DNA from: Streptomyces caelestis
GTDB lineage: Bacteria > Actinomycetota > Actinomycetes > Streptomycetales > Streptomycetaceae
Assembly (NCBI RefSeq): GCF_014205255.1
Contig: NZ_JACHNE010000001.1
Coordinates: forward strand, 3,472,001 to 3,536,000
Length of the DNA stretch: 64,000 nt
Direction of reading: 5' to 3'
In this document: piece after piece, positions 43,033 to 53,112 of the stretch
Layout: the number at the start of each line of letters is the position of its first letter
How positions within the stretch are numbered: position 1 is the first letter of the stretch
Program-made: the position numbers and the translations under genes
The notes under the pieces: generated by a model
Told to the model about the DNA's origin: nothing
Database searches by the model: none
What the model saw: only the letters and a program-made list of their open reading frames with translations

Positions 43033-44478
43033 ATGGGCGCACACATCGAGGGATCCGAGGCAGCCGGAGCGGACGTCAGCGCGGCGGGGGACGGCATGGG
43101 TGAGGACGGCCGGACGGGTGACTCCGGCGCCGGGCGGGCGGCCCGGCGGGACGAGGCGGTACGGGCCGCGGTGGAGCAGGGGCTGCTCGGGCCCGACACC
43201 CCCATCGTGGGGCTGCTGGACGTCACCGGCATCCGGGAGTCGGCGGCGGAGCTGCGGGTGGCGTTCGACGCGGTCGTGGCGCCGGGCACGCCCGTGCTGC
43301 ACGCCTTCGCGGTGAAGGCGACCCCGCTGGTGCCGGTGCTGCGGCTGCTGCGCGAGGAGGGCATCGGCGCGGAGGTGGCGAGTCCGGGCGAGCTGGCGCT
43401 GGCACGGACGGCGGGGCTGGGCCCGGAGGTGACGGTGCTGGACTCGCCGGCCAAGACGCCCCGGGAGCTGCGCGAGGCGCTGGCGCTGGGCATCGCCGTC
43501 AACGCGGACAATCCGCAGGAGCTGGACCGCATCGACGGCCTGGTGAGGTCCGCGGCCGGCCGCTCCCCGATCGGGATACGGGTGAACCCGCAGATCGGCG
43601 GGGGTTCCATCGAGGCGACGTCCACGGCCACGGCAACGTCGAAGTTCGGCGTGGCGCTGCGTGACGAGGGTGCGCGGGAGTGGGTCGTACGGGCGTATCT
43701 GGACCGGCCGTGGCTGACCCGGCTGCACGCGCACACCGGGTCCCAGGGGGTCCCGCTGTCCCTGATGGCGCGGGGCGTGGCGGAGACGTACGAGCTGGCG
43801 GAGGAGATCAACCGCCGGGCCGGGCGGCGGCAGGTCGACACGCTCGACATCGGCGGCGGGCTGCCGGTGAACTTCGCGTCGGACGCGACGACGCCGACGT
43901 ACGCGCAGTACGCGCGGATGCTGGCTGAAGAGGTGCCCGGGCTGTTCGACGGGCGGTACGGACTGGTGACGGAGTTCGGGCGGTCACTGCTGGCGAAGCA
44001 CGGGACGGTGGTGGCGCGAGTCGAGTACGCCAAGAGCGCGGGCGGCCGGCCGGTGGCGGTCACGCACGCGGGCGTGCAGGTCGCGACGCGGACGGTGTAC
44101 GCGCCGGGGGTCTGGCCGCTGAGGATCGCCGCGTACGACGCCAAGGGGCGCCCGAAGGAGGGTCCGGCCGTGGTGCAGGACGTGGCCGGGCCGGCGTGCT
44201 TCTCGGGCGACCTGCTGGCCGAGGGGTGTGCGCTGCCGTTGCTGGAGCAGGGGGACTTCGCGGCGGCACTGGATACGGGCGCGTACTACTTCGCGCATCA
44301 CTACGCGTACAACTCGCTTGTCCGGCCCGGGGTTTACGGGTTCGGGCCGGGCAGGGAGGGGGGTGTCGCCTTCGCGGTGGTGCGAGAGGCGCAGACGGTC
44401 GAGGAGGTCGTGGCGGAGTCCGGAGGGGCGCAGGTCGATGCGCTGGTGGGCGGCCTGGCGCCGTGGGGGCTTTCGTAG
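43033..44478 (+). CDS. Type III PLP-dependent decarboxylase (diaminopimelate decarboxylase-like)
   Basis: A 481-residue alanine-racemase-fold enzyme. PLP Lys lies in LHAFAVKATPLVPVL (about residue 96), then HTGSQG, TLDIGGGLPVNF for phosphate binding, VTEFGRSLLAK, and near the C-terminus CFSGDLLAEGCALP and DTGAYYFAHHYAYNS. Canonical LysA has C-E-S-x-D at that site; here it is C-F-S-G-D, so this is probably a paralogue with altered substrate, not the essential LysA. ATG 43033 lies inside a longer open frame that lacks coding bias. It is divergent from the hut operon and shares its promoter region. Confidence 0.82.
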   Translation: MGAHIEGSEAAGADVSAAGDGMGEDGRTGDSGAGRAARRDEAVRAAVEQGLLGPDTPIVGLLDVTGIRESAAELRVAFDAVVAPGTPVLHAFAVKATPLVPVLRLLREEGIGAEVASPGELALARTAGLGPEVTVLDSPAKTPRELREALALGIAVNADNPQELDRIDGLVRSAAGRSPIGIRVNPQIGGGSIEATSTATATSKFGVALRDEGAREWVVRAYLDRPWLTRLHAHTGSQGVPLSLMARGVAETYELAEEINRRAGRRQVDTLDIGGGLPVNFASDATTPTYAQYARMLAEEVPGLFDGRYGLVTEFGRSLLAKHGTVVARVEYAKSAGGRPVAVTHAGVQVATRTVYAPGVWPLRIAAYDAKGRPKEGPAVVQDVAGPACFSGDLLAEGCALPLLEQGDFAAALDTGAYYFAHHYAYNSLVRPGVYGFGPGREGGVAFAVVREAQTVEEVVAESGGAQVDALVGGLAPWGLS

Positions 44479-44494
44479 CACCCGGCTTTCGTCG

Positions 44495-44550
44495 AGCCGG
44501 TCGCGCGCCCACGCGGCGGAGCCGCGCATCGGCACAGCCCCGCGCCCCTG
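44495..44550. repeat. Interspersed intergenic repeat, copy A (reverse orientation)
   Basis: Its reverse complement reads GGGGCGCGGGGCTGTGCCGA, then GCGGCTCCGCCGCGTGGGCG. It closely matches 53901-53948 in the other orientation. The core GCGG-CTCCG-CCGC can form a small hairpin. It lies between convergent genes and may act as a terminator. Confidence 0.6.
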
Positions 44551-44559
44551 AGTCGGTCT

Positions 44560-45156
44560 TTACCCGCCCGCTTGCACGAGCGCCGGCGTTTTCCTTCGCG
44601 ACCCGCCCGGGGCAGCGTCACCCGCCGCGATGCCCGTGCCGCGGTAGCTCTTGACCCGCTTGCCCGCGGGGTCGCCCGCGCCTGCGCGCAGCCAGTCCAC
44701 GCGCACCCACAGCAACACCTCGTCCGCGCCCTCACGGCGGCCCAGCCACGCGGCCTTCAGCCACAGGCCGGCGCCGCAGCCGGCCAGGAGCAGGCCGCCC
44801 GCGGCCGGCACGGCGAAGGCGCTGCCCAGGGCGGCGAGGGAGGCGAGGAGGAGCCACCAGCGGTGGAGGCGGCGCCAGTTGCGTGTGGTCACGGCCCGGT
44901 CCTGGAGTACGTCGTGCTTGCCGGCGCGGGCCGCGGACGCGGCCAGGGCGACGTACCGCTTGCGGCGTCCGTACGCCACGACGGCCGTCGCCAGGACGAA
45001 CAGTGCCGCGCCGGCCAGGACGCCGATCCGGCGCCCGGTCAGCCCCGGCGTCGCCAGGCCGATGCCCGCCGCGAACACACCCAGCCACCACAGCGGTGCC
45101 GCTCCCGCTCGTACGACGACGGCGACCCGAGCCAGCCCTTGTCCTCCGCGCGTCAC
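44560..45156 (-). CDS. Membrane protein of unknown function
   Basis: A 198-residue protein with about four hydrophobic segments (APLWWLGVFAAGIGLA, IGVLAGAALFVLATAVVAY, WWLLLASLAALGSAFAVPA, GGLLLAGCGAGLWLKAAWLG) and basic loops. The C-terminal 50 residues are Gly/Arg-rich. GTG 45156 follows CGGAGGCTGAAC, a clear ribosome site; the longer opening at 45210 has none. It could be an ABC-type or scramblase-like small membrane protein, but no family motif is visible. It lies between the PLP decarboxylase and RpiR genes, probably on its own transcript. Confidence 0.7.
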   Translation of the reverse strand: MTRGGQGLARVAVVVRAGAAPLWWLGVFAAGIGLATPGLTGRRIGVLAGAALFVLATAVVAYGRRKRYVALAASAARAGKHDVLQDRAVTTRNWRRLHRWWLLLASLAALGSAFAVPAAGGLLLAGCGAGLWLKAAWLGRREGADEVLLWVRVDWLRAGAGDPAGKRVKSYRGTGIAAGDAAPGGSRRKTPALVQAGG

Positions 45157-45258
45157 GTTCAGCCTCCGTTCGGTCTCCGAAGCGTCTGAAGGGCGTTTCA
45201 GGACAAGCACATTAGCGACACAACGTGAGACGAGTATGAGAAGGCGCCATGTGTGCCG

Positions 45259-46101
45259 TCAGTCCACGAACAGCCCCCGCGCCGCCGCCTTCACGTCGAA
45301 CTCCTCCAGGCGGGACTGGGCCTGAGGCAGGTCGTCGCACATCGCCTCCAGCAGGACCCGGCCGAGCAGCATCGGGGCACAGGCCGTGTCGAAGGCGAGG
45401 CCGGTGCCGACGGCGGCGGGGAGCAGCAGGTCGGACACCTTGGCCACCGGCGCGAAGGCGGAGTCGGCGACCGTGACGACGGTCAGCCCGGCCTGTCGTG
45501 CGTAGTCGAGGGTGTCGACGACCTCGCGGGGGTGCCGGGGCAGCGCGAAGCAGAGCAGCGCGGTCGCACCGGCCCGGACGGCGGCGTCGATGCGGTCGTG
45601 AAGCATCGTGCCGCCCTCGTTGAGGAGCCGTACGTCGGGGTGGACCTTGGCGGCGAAGTAGGCGAAGCCGTGCGCCTGGGCGGCTGCCGCCCGCAGTCCG
45701 AGGACGGGGAGCGGTCGGGAGGCCGCGAGGAGACGCCCCGCCCGCTCCACGGGCCGGGGATCGGCCAGGGCCTCCGCCAGGTGCCGCAGGTTCTCGATCT
45801 CGGCCTCGACGGCCTGCTGGTACTCGTTGGAGGACCCGGCGTCCGCGGCGGGTTCGGCGGGGGCGACCTCCCGCAGATGGCGGCGCAGGGCCGGGTAGCC
45901 GTCGAAGCCGAGGGCGACGGCGAAGCGGGTCACGGACGGCTGGCTGACCCCGGCCAGTTCGGCGAGTTCCACGCTCGACAGGAACGGCACGTCGGCGGCG
46001 CGCCGCACCATGCTGTGCGCGATGCGCCGCTGGGTCGGCGTCAGCCGGTGGCCCTCGAAGAGCGCCTGCAACCGCGCGGCAGGGCTGTCGGTCACGCTCA
46101 T
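45259..46101 (-). CDS. MurR/RpiR family transcriptional regulator
   Basis: A 280-residue regulator with an N-terminal RpiR helix-turn-helix (FLSSVELAELAGVSQPSVTRFAVALGFDGYPALRRHLRE, residues about 35-75) and a C-terminal SIS sugar-isomerase-like domain (FAYFAAKVHPDVRLLNEGGTM, ALLCFALPRHPREVVDTL). Such proteins sense phospho-sugars or other metabolites. ATG 46101 (MSVTDSPAARLQ). Its own promoter region has CTATTCA, the same half-site as the inverted repeat before hutU 3 kb away, so it may control the hut operon or the decarboxylase; that is inference. Confidence 0.9.
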   Translation of the reverse strand: MSVTDSPAARLQALFEGHRLTPTQRRIAHSMVRRAADVPFLSSVELAELAGVSQPSVTRFAVALGFDGYPALRRHLREVAPAEPAADAGSSNEYQQAVEAEIENLRHLAEALADPRPVERAGRLLAASRPLPVLGLRAAAAQAHGFAYFAAKVHPDVRLLNEGGTMLHDRIDAAVRAGATALLCFALPRHPREVVDTLDYARQAGLTVVTVADSAFAPVAKVSDLLLPAAVGTGLAFDTACAPMLLGRVLLEAMCDDLPQAQSRLEEFDVKAAARGLFVD

Positions 46102-46258
46102 GACGTGCTCCCCCTCGCCTATTCAGTAGCTGAGGATTCTGCATGAGCATATGCAGACCGGCAAGCGGAACCGTAGGGCCGGCCCGGCCTCGGGCCCGGC
46201 AGCCCCAGGCTGGACAGGGGGGCTAACCCCAGTGCGGCCGCCGCCCCCGCTCCCTACC

Positions 46259-46699
46259 GTGAGTGACATGACCGGAATGGACGCGCGGGACACCGACCTG
46301 AAGAAGGAACTCGACGCCACCCTGCAGGCGCGCAGGGAGCTGGGCGAGGAGTACGAGTCGGCGCTGGTCGACTCGTTCCTGGAGAAGGTCGACCAGCGGA
46401 TCGACGGCGCGGTGGAGCGCCGGGTGCGCCGGCAGCTCGCCGAGGAGCAGATGCAGACGGCCCGGGACTCCCGGTCGCCGGGGGCCATGGACTCCTGGGG
46501 CGAGCGCTTCGGCTTCGGGATCGTCTCCCTCGTCCTCGCGGTGCCGCTGTCCGCGATCGGCGGGGGCGTGGCCCATCTGCCCGGCCTGCTCACCGCCTGG
46601 GCGGGCATCGTCGGCGTCAACGTCGTGCAGGCCGCCCGCACCAACCCGGGCCTGTTCGGCCGCCGCGCGTCCTCCCGGCACAGCGGCTGGGAGGACTGA
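46259..46699 (+). CDS. Conserved small protein with coiled-coil and hydrophobic C-terminal half
   Basis: A 146-residue protein. Residues about 10-75 are charged and helical (KKELDATLQARRELGEEYESALVDSFLEKVDQRIDGAVERRVRRQL), probably a coiled coil. Residues about 90-125 hold two hydrophobic stretches (GIVSLVLAVPLSAIGGGVA, LTAWAGIVGVNVVQAA). This layout is common in actinobacterial proteins with no assigned role. The start is unclear: GTG 46259 (VSDMTGMDARD) or ATG 46268, neither with a good ribosome site. Confidence 0.65.
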   Translation: MSDMTGMDARDTDLKKELDATLQARRELGEEYESALVDSFLEKVDQRIDGAVERRVRRQLAEEQMQTARDSRSPGAMDSWGERFGFGIVSLVLAVPLSAIGGGVAHLPGLLTAWAGIVGVNVVQAARTNPGLFGRRASSRHSGWED

Positions 46700-46714
46700 G
46701 CGGGCACACGCCGT

Positions 46715-47476
46715 TCAGACCTGGCGTGTCGGCAGCGCGACGATCTGCCGCAGATTGACCCGGCGCGGGCGGCTGGTCACGTAGACCACCAGGTCGGCGA
46801 GCTCCTCGGCGGACAGCGCGCCCACCTCGTCCACCATGCCCGCCACCTGCCGGGCCAGCTCCTCGTCGACGATGTGCGTGCGCAACTCGCTCTCGACGAT
46901 CCCGGGCTCGATGTTGGTGACCCGGACGTCCCGCGGCCCGAACTCGGAGCGCAGGGCCTGCGACAGATAGGTGACGGCGGCCTTGGTCGCGCCGTACACC
47001 GCGTAGTTCGCGAAGCTGACGTGCGCGGCGATGGACGAGATGTTCACGACGTCGGCCGTACGGCCCTCCGCGGCCGCGCCCACCAGGTCGCCGGTGAAGG
47101 CGCCGGTGATCCGCAGTACTCCGGCGACGTTGGTGTCGAGCATCCGCTGCCACTCGTCGGCGCGCCGGGCGTCGACGGGGTGCGGCAGCATGACGCCGGC
47201 GGAGTTGACGACCAGGTCGACGGGCCCGTACTCCGCGTGGATCCGGTCGGCGGCGTCGGTCACGGACGCCTCGTCGGTGACGTCCGCGACGACGGCCAGG
47301 GCCTGCCCGCCGTCGGCGCGGATCTTCCCGGCGATCGCCGCCAGCCGTTCCGCACGCCGGGCCAGCAGCGCCACCCGTGCGCCCTGGGCGGCCAGCAGCA
47401 CGGCGACGGCCTCACCGATCCCGCTCGCGGCTCCGGTGACGACGGCGGTACGGCCGGCCAGGTTCTCGTACGGCAT
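46715..47476 (-). CDS. SDR family oxidoreductase
   Basis: A 253-residue classical short-chain dehydrogenase/reductase. It has the coenzyme motif AVVTGAASGIGEAVAV, DLVVNSAGVM in place of NNAG, and the catalytic Ser in ISSIAAHVSFANYAVYGATKAA with Y-x3-K. Substrate unknown. ATG 47476 follows GAGGGGAC; the open frame extending to 47668 is in the divergent promoter. It faces away from an XRE-type regulator, the usual arrangement of a regulated SDR gene in Streptomyces. Confidence 0.93.
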   Translation of the reverse strand: MPYENLAGRTAVVTGAASGIGEAVAVLLAAQGARVALLARRAERLAAIAGKIRADGGQALAVVADVTDEASVTDAADRIHAEYGPVDLVVNSAGVMLPHPVDARRADEWQRMLDTNVAGVLRITGAFTGDLVGAAAEGRTADVVNISSIAAHVSFANYAVYGATKAAVTYLSQALRSEFGPRDVRVTNIEPGIVESELRTHIVDEELARQVAGMVDEVGALSAEELADLVVYVTSRPRRVNLRQIVALPTRQV

Positions 47477-47621
47477 GGAGTGTCCCCTCGGTGGTGGCCG
47501 GGGCGTCTCCCCGGCCTCGTCCACCACCCTCGGCTCCCTCGGCGGCCGCACCCAGGGCGCCGCTTGTCCTGGGTCTGGCAATACCAGGTTCGCCGGCCCC
47601 GGGCCGCCTAGGCTCGGACCC

Positions 47622-48452
47622 ATGGACGGAGAACTGGGAGACTTCCTGCGCTCGCGCCGCGCCCGCATCCAGCCGGAGGAGGTCGGGCTGACGTCGTACG
47701 GCCGCCGTCGTGTGCCGGGTCTGCGTCGTGAGGAGGTGGCGCAGCTGGCCGGGGTGAGCGTCGACTACTACGTCCGTCTCGAGCAGGGCAGGGGCGCGAG
47801 CGTCTCGGATGCCGTGCTGGACGCGGTCGCGCGGGTGCTGCGGCTGGACGAGGCGGAGCACGAGTATCTGCGGGCGGTCGCCCGGCCCCGCCGGCGGACC
47901 GAGGGCACTCCGGCCGCGTCGCGGGTGCGACCGGGTGTCCAGCTGATCCTGGACGGCATGGACCGCAACCCGGCGTACGTCCTGGACCACCGCATGGACG
48001 TCCTCGCCTGGAACGCCCTCGGTGACGCCGTGGTCGGCTTCAGCGACAGAGTCCCCGGCGACCGCAACCTGCCCCGCCGCGTCTTCCTCGACCCCACCGC
48101 CCGCGACCTCTACCCGGACTGGCCGGCGACGGCCTCCCAGACCGTCGCCCACCTCCGCCTCAACGCGGGCCACCACCCGGACGACCCCGCCATGGGCAGG
48201 CTCGTCGGTGAACTCTCCCGCGCCAGCGACGACTTCCGCCGCCTGTGGGCCGACCACCTGGTCAAACCCTGCGACCACGGGGTGAAGCAGGTCCGGCACC
48301 CGGTCGCGGGCCTGCTGACCCTCCCGTTCGAGACCCTCACGATCCCGGCGGCCCCGGACCAGACGATCGTGGCGTACGCGCCGCAGCCCGGCTCGGAGAC
48401 GGCGGAGCGGCTTGCGCTGCTGGGGAGTTGGGTGACGAGCCGGGCCGGCTGA
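47622..48452 (+). CDS. XRE-family regulator with MmyB-like ligand domain
   Basis: A 276-residue regulator. The N-terminal HTH (SYGRRRVPGLRREEVAQLAGVSVDYYVRLEQGRG, residues about 25-60) is the class that controls divergent oxidoreductases. The C-terminal MmyB-like domain (LILDGMDRNPAYVLDHRMDVLAWNALGDAVVG, then LNAGHHPDDPAM) may bind a fatty acid-like ligand. ATG 47622. It is divergent from the SDR gene; the spacer contains CCTGGGTCTGGCAATACCAG, a loose inverted repeat. Its stop codon lies within the first unit of a 27-base tandem repeat. Confidence 0.92.
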   Translation: MDGELGDFLRSRRARIQPEEVGLTSYGRRRVPGLRREEVAQLAGVSVDYYVRLEQGRGASVSDAVLDAVARVLRLDEAEHEYLRAVARPRRRTEGTPAASRVRPGVQLILDGMDRNPAYVLDHRMDVLAWNALGDAVVGFSDRVPGDRNLPRRVFLDPTARDLYPDWPATASQTVAHLRLNAGHHPDDPAMGRLVGELSRASDDFRRLWADHLVKPCDHGVKQVRHPVAGLLTLPFETLTIPAAPDQTIVAYAPQPGSETAERLALLGSWVTSRAG

Positions 48453-48570
48453 CTCCCGCAGGACAAACAGGCCGGCTGACTCCCGCAGGACAAACAGGCC
48501 GACTGACGCCTGGGACAAACAGGCCGGCTGACGCCCGCAGGACGAACGGCTCGGCTGACGCCGCACAAAG
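48444..48570. repeat. Tandem 27-base repeat, about five units
   Basis: Units read GCCGGCTGACTCCCGCAGGA followed by CAAACAG. Two are identical (48444-48470, 48471-48497). A 25-base unit (48498-48522), a 27-base unit with changes (48523-48549) and a decayed partial one (48550-48570) follow. The first includes the end of the XRE gene, so the array arose from its 3' end. Confidence 0.85.
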
Positions 48571-48896
48571 AAATGCGCGGGGACCGCCGCACCCCCGTGA
48601 CCGGGGGGCGGGACGACGGCGGTCCCCGCGTAAGACGCGAACCTGGTCAGGCCGGGCTTGCGCGTCTGTGACGTCGGTGGAGGTCCGGGAGCCGCTCCGG
48701 AGGTCCTTGACGCCAACGGCGCCGGCCGGGGCGGGGAGCCGCTCCCGCCCTGCCGACACCCACTAATGTGCAGGACCCGTGTTAAGCGGGTGCTGCGCGA
48801 ACGTGACGCGCTCGTACCACTTCCGCGAAGCCCACGAAGATCGCGGACGAACGGCAAGTGCGCCCGGTTAACGGGGGGTTCACCGGCCGTTCGCCG
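48453..48896. other. Convergent intergenic region between XRE gene and cystathionine beta-synthase
   Basis: About 440 bases. It holds the tandem 27-base repeat and a terminator (48576-48630). The remaining 260 bases show only short open frames without coding bias. Confidence 0.55.
48576..48630. terminator. Bidirectional terminator
   Basis: Fourteen-base arms CGCGGGGACCGCCG / CGGCGGTCCCCGCG with a 27-base loop, between convergent genes. Confidence 0.75.
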
Positions 48897-50285
<1,389 letters not shown>

Positions 50286-50442
50286 CGTTGTCTCCGGTTG
50301 CCGCAGAAATGGTCTTAGTTGGTGCCGCCAGCCTATGGCCTGCCGGTCATCCGTGACGGTCGTTCACTCGCTGTTGAGATTGGACGACGGGCTGTACGGG
50401 GCAAGCACTGGGTGTACGGGTTCGAGGAGGTGGCGGCGACGC

Positions 50443-51468
50443 ATGACGAGTATGTCGAGGGCGCGGGTGGCCCGGCGGATCGCTGCGGGTGCGGCGTACG
50501 GCGGTGGCGGGATCGGGCTGGCCGGGGCGGCCGCCGTGGGGCTGGTGCTGGCGGAAGTGCAGCTGGCGCGGCGCCGGGTGGGCAACGGCAGGTCGCCCCA
50601 TGTGCCGAACGCGGACGGCCGGTACGGCCGTACGTACGCCAGTCCCGGTGAGGTACCGCTGCGGCTGACGATGCTGGGTGACTCCACGGCCGCCGGCCAG
50701 GGTGTGCACCGGGCCGGGCAGACCCCGGGCGCGCTGCTGGCCTCGGGCCTCGCGGCACTGGCGGAACGCCCGGTGGAGCTGCGCACGATGGCGACGCCCG
50801 GGGCCTGCTCGGACGACCTGGACCGCCAGGTGGCCCTGGTGCTGGCCGACCTCGATCCCGTGCCGGACATCTGCGTGATCATGATCGGCGCGAACGACGT
50901 CACTCACCGCATGCCCCCGACCCGCTCGGTCCGCCACCTGTCCGCGGCGGTCCGGCGGCTGCGCACGGCCGGTGCCGAGGTCGTGGTCGGCACCTGCCCC
51001 GACCTGGGCACCATCGAGCCGGTCCAGCAACCCTTGCGCTGGCTGGCCCGACGGGCCTCCCGCCAGCTGGCGGCCGCCCAGACGATCGGAGCCGTCGAAC
51101 AGGGCGGCCGCACCGTGTCCCTGGGCGACCTGCTCGGCCCCGAGTTCGCCGCGAACCCGCGCGAGCTGTTCGGCCCGGACAACTACCACCCCTCCGCCGA
51201 GGGCTACGCGACGGCGGCGATGGCGGTCCTGCCGACCGTCTGCGCCTCTCTCGGCCTGTGGCCGGCCGAGGAGGAGCGCCCGGACGCCTCCCGCCGCGAG
51301 GGCTTCCTGCCGGTGGCCCGGGCGGCGGCGGAGGCCGCCTCGGAGGCGGGTACGGAGGTCGCGGCCGCCATGCCGAGCGGCCCGAGGGGGCCGTGGGCGC
51401 TGCTGAAGCGCCGCAGGCGCCGGCGGGTACCCGAGCAGGAACCGGCCCCTGTCACACCGTCGAGCTGA
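50443..51468 (+). CDS. SGNH/GDSL-type esterase, membrane-anchored
   Basis: A 341-residue hydrolase. It has an uncleaved-type N-terminal hydrophobic segment (residues about 12-37), the nucleophile motif TMLGDSTAAGQG (near residue 80), the Gly/Asn blocks (MIGANDVTH) and the catalytic DNYHPSAEGY near residue 250. The C-terminal tail is basic (LLKRRRRRRVPEQE). It probably works outside the membrane on an ester of lipid or cell wall. ATG 50443 is used with GAGGAGG 12 bases before; a further ATG at 50452 is an option. Confidence 0.85.
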   Translation: MTSMSRARVARRIAAGAAYGGGGIGLAGAAAVGLVLAEVQLARRRVGNGRSPHVPNADGRYGRTYASPGEVPLRLTMLGDSTAAGQGVHRAGQTPGALLASGLAALAERPVELRTMATPGACSDDLDRQVALVLADLDPVPDICVIMIGANDVTHRMPPTRSVRHLSAAVRRLRTAGAEVVVGTCPDLGTIEPVQQPLRWLARRASRQLAAAQTIGAVEQGGRTVSLGDLLGPEFAANPRELFGPDNYHPSAEGYATAAMAVLPTVCASLGLWPAEEERPDASRREGFLPVARAAAEAASEAGTEVAAAMPSGPRGPWALLKRRRRRRVPEQEPAPVTPSS

Positions 51469-51505
51469 GGGAAGGCCGGCTGAGCGGCCCGGACCAGGAA
51501 AAAGC

Positions 51506-51513
51506 AAGCGCTT
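51506..51513. promoter_or_regulatory. Palindrome AAGCGCTT upstream of thiolase
   Basis: The core AAGCGCTT lies in AAGCAAGCGCTTAGA (51502-51516), about 108 bases upstream of the thiolase start. Such AAGC-type palindromes are frequent operators of TetR-family regulators of acyl-CoA catabolism; no such regulator is in the window. Confidence 0.35.
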
Positions 51514-51621
51514 AGAAAACTGCGGTCAGGGTCACACCGCCACACCCGTGACCCAGGCCATACGTACGGGTAACTTCCCAGACAGCCCAGCCAGACCACC
51601 CGGTACGTCAATGGAGCCGTG

Positions 51622-52839
51622 ATGCCCGAAGCCGTGATCGTCTCAGCCGCCCGCTCCCCCATCGGCCGCGCCGTCAAGGGCTCCCTCAAGGACCTCCGCC
51701 CGGACGACCTCACCGCCACGATCGTCCAGGCCGCCCTGGCCAAGGTCCCCGAGCTGGACCCGAAGGACATCGACGACCTGATGCTCGGCTGCGGCCTGCC
51801 CGGCGGCGAGCAGGGCCACAACCTCGGCCGTATCGTCGCCGTGCAGATGGGGATGGACCACCTGCCGGGCTGCACCGTCACCCGGTACTGCTCCTCCTCG
51901 CTCCAGACCTCCCGCATGGCCCTGCACGCCATCAAGGCCGGCGAGGGCGACGTCTTCATCTCGGCCGGCGTCGAGATGGTCTCCCGGTACGCCAACGGCA
52001 GCTCGGACATACCCGGCACGCACAACCCGCTCTTCGCCGAGGCCGAGGCCCGCACCGTCGCGACCGCCCAGTCCGAGGGCTCCACCTGGCACGACCCGCG
52101 CGAGGACGGCCTGCTGCCCGACCCGTACATCGCGATGGGCCAGACCGCCGAGAACCTGGCCCGCGCCAAGGGCGTCACCCGCCAGGACATGGACGAGTTC
52201 GGCGTCCGCTCCCAGAACCTCGCCGAAGAGGCCATCAAGAACGGCTTCTGGGAGCGCGAGATCACCCCGGTGACCCTCCCCGACGGCACGGTCGTCTCCA
52301 AGGACGACGGCCCCCGCGCCGGCGTCACCCTGGAGGGCGTCCAGGGCCTCAAGCCGGTCTTCCGCCCCGACGGCATGGTCACGGCCGGCAACTGCTGCCC
52401 GCTGAACGACGGCGCTGCCGCGCTCGTGATCATGTCCGACACCAAGGCCCGCGAGCTGGGCCTCACCCCGCTCGCCCGCATCGTGTCGACCGGCGTCTCC
52501 GGCCTCTCGCCCGAGATCATGGGCCTCGGACCGGTCGAGGCGAGCAACCAGGCCCTGAAGCGGGCCGGGCTGACCATCGGCGACATCGACCTGGTCGAGA
52601 TCAACGAGGCGTTCGCCGCCCAGGTGATCCCCTCCTACCGCGACCTGGGCATCCCGCTGGAGAAGCTGAACGTCAACGGCGGCGCCATCGCCGTCGGCCA
52701 CCCCTTCGGCATGACCGGCGCCCGCATCACCACCACGCTCATCAACTCCCTGCAGTTCCACGACAAGCAGTTCGGCCTGGAGACGATGTGCGTCGGCGGC
52801 GGCCAGGGCATGGCCATGGTCATCGAGCGCCTCAGCTGA
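51622..52839 (+). CDS. Acetyl-CoA C-acyltransferase (thiolase)
   Basis: A 405-residue thiolase. The nucleophile Cys lies in [26 protein letters not shown] (about residue 90), the His in [25 protein letters not shown] and the second Cys in [15 protein letters not shown]. It cleaves 3-ketoacyl-CoA, or joins two acetyl-CoA, in fatty acid metabolism. ATG 51622 ([17 protein letters not shown]) lies directly after an in-frame GTG at 51619, with GGAG upstream. It is monocistronic, ending at a strong terminator. Confidence 0.95.
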   Translation: MPEAVIVSAARSPIGRAVKGSLKDLRPDDLTATIVQAALAKVPELDPKDIDDLMLGCGLPGGEQGHNLGRIVAVQMGMDHLPGCTVTRYCSSSLQTSRMALHAIKAGEGDVFISAGVEMVSRYANGSSDIPGTHNPLFAEAEARTVATAQSEGSTWHDPREDGLLPDPYIAMGQTAENLARAKGVTRQDMDEFGVRSQNLAEEAIKNGFWEREITPVTLPDGTVVSKDDGPRAGVTLEGVQGLKPVFRPDGMVTAGNCCPLNDGAAALVIMSDTKARELGLTPLARIVSTGVSGLSPEIMGLGPVEASNQALKRAGLTIGDIDLVEINEAFAAQVIPSYRDLGIPLEKLNVNGGAIAVGHPFGMTGARITTTLINSLQFHDKQFGLETMCVGGGQGMAMVIERLS

Positions 52840-52882
52840 GCACCGCACCGTAGCCGCCATAGCACGTGCGGTGAGGCCCTGA

Positions 52883-52913
52883 CCCAGAACCCCGGAAACC
52901 CCGGGGTTCTGGG
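52883..52913 (+). terminator. Intrinsic terminator after thiolase
   Basis: Thirteen-base perfect stem (CCCAGAACCCCGG / CCGGGGTTCTGGG), five-base loop, then CTGTTTT. The best classical terminator in the window. Confidence 0.92.
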
Positions 52914-53112
52914 CTGTTTTGTGATCCAATCTCCCCCAGGATGTGACCTATCTCCCTCTACGCGAGGAGAAGCCCAGGTCACAGCAGCACCACCCGCTCC
53001 CCCGACACCGAAGCCCTGTCCGTTTCGTGACGTTACGCACTGACAGCTGGTTAGTCCGCCCTTCAAGCTGATGTAGGAAGTCGGGGGTCGACTTTGAACC
53101 GGGAGTACGTCA

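Noticed and set aside
48444..48570. CRISPR-like repeat array
   Set aside because: Units are directly contiguous without spacers and derive from the end of a coding gene; no cas genes nearby.
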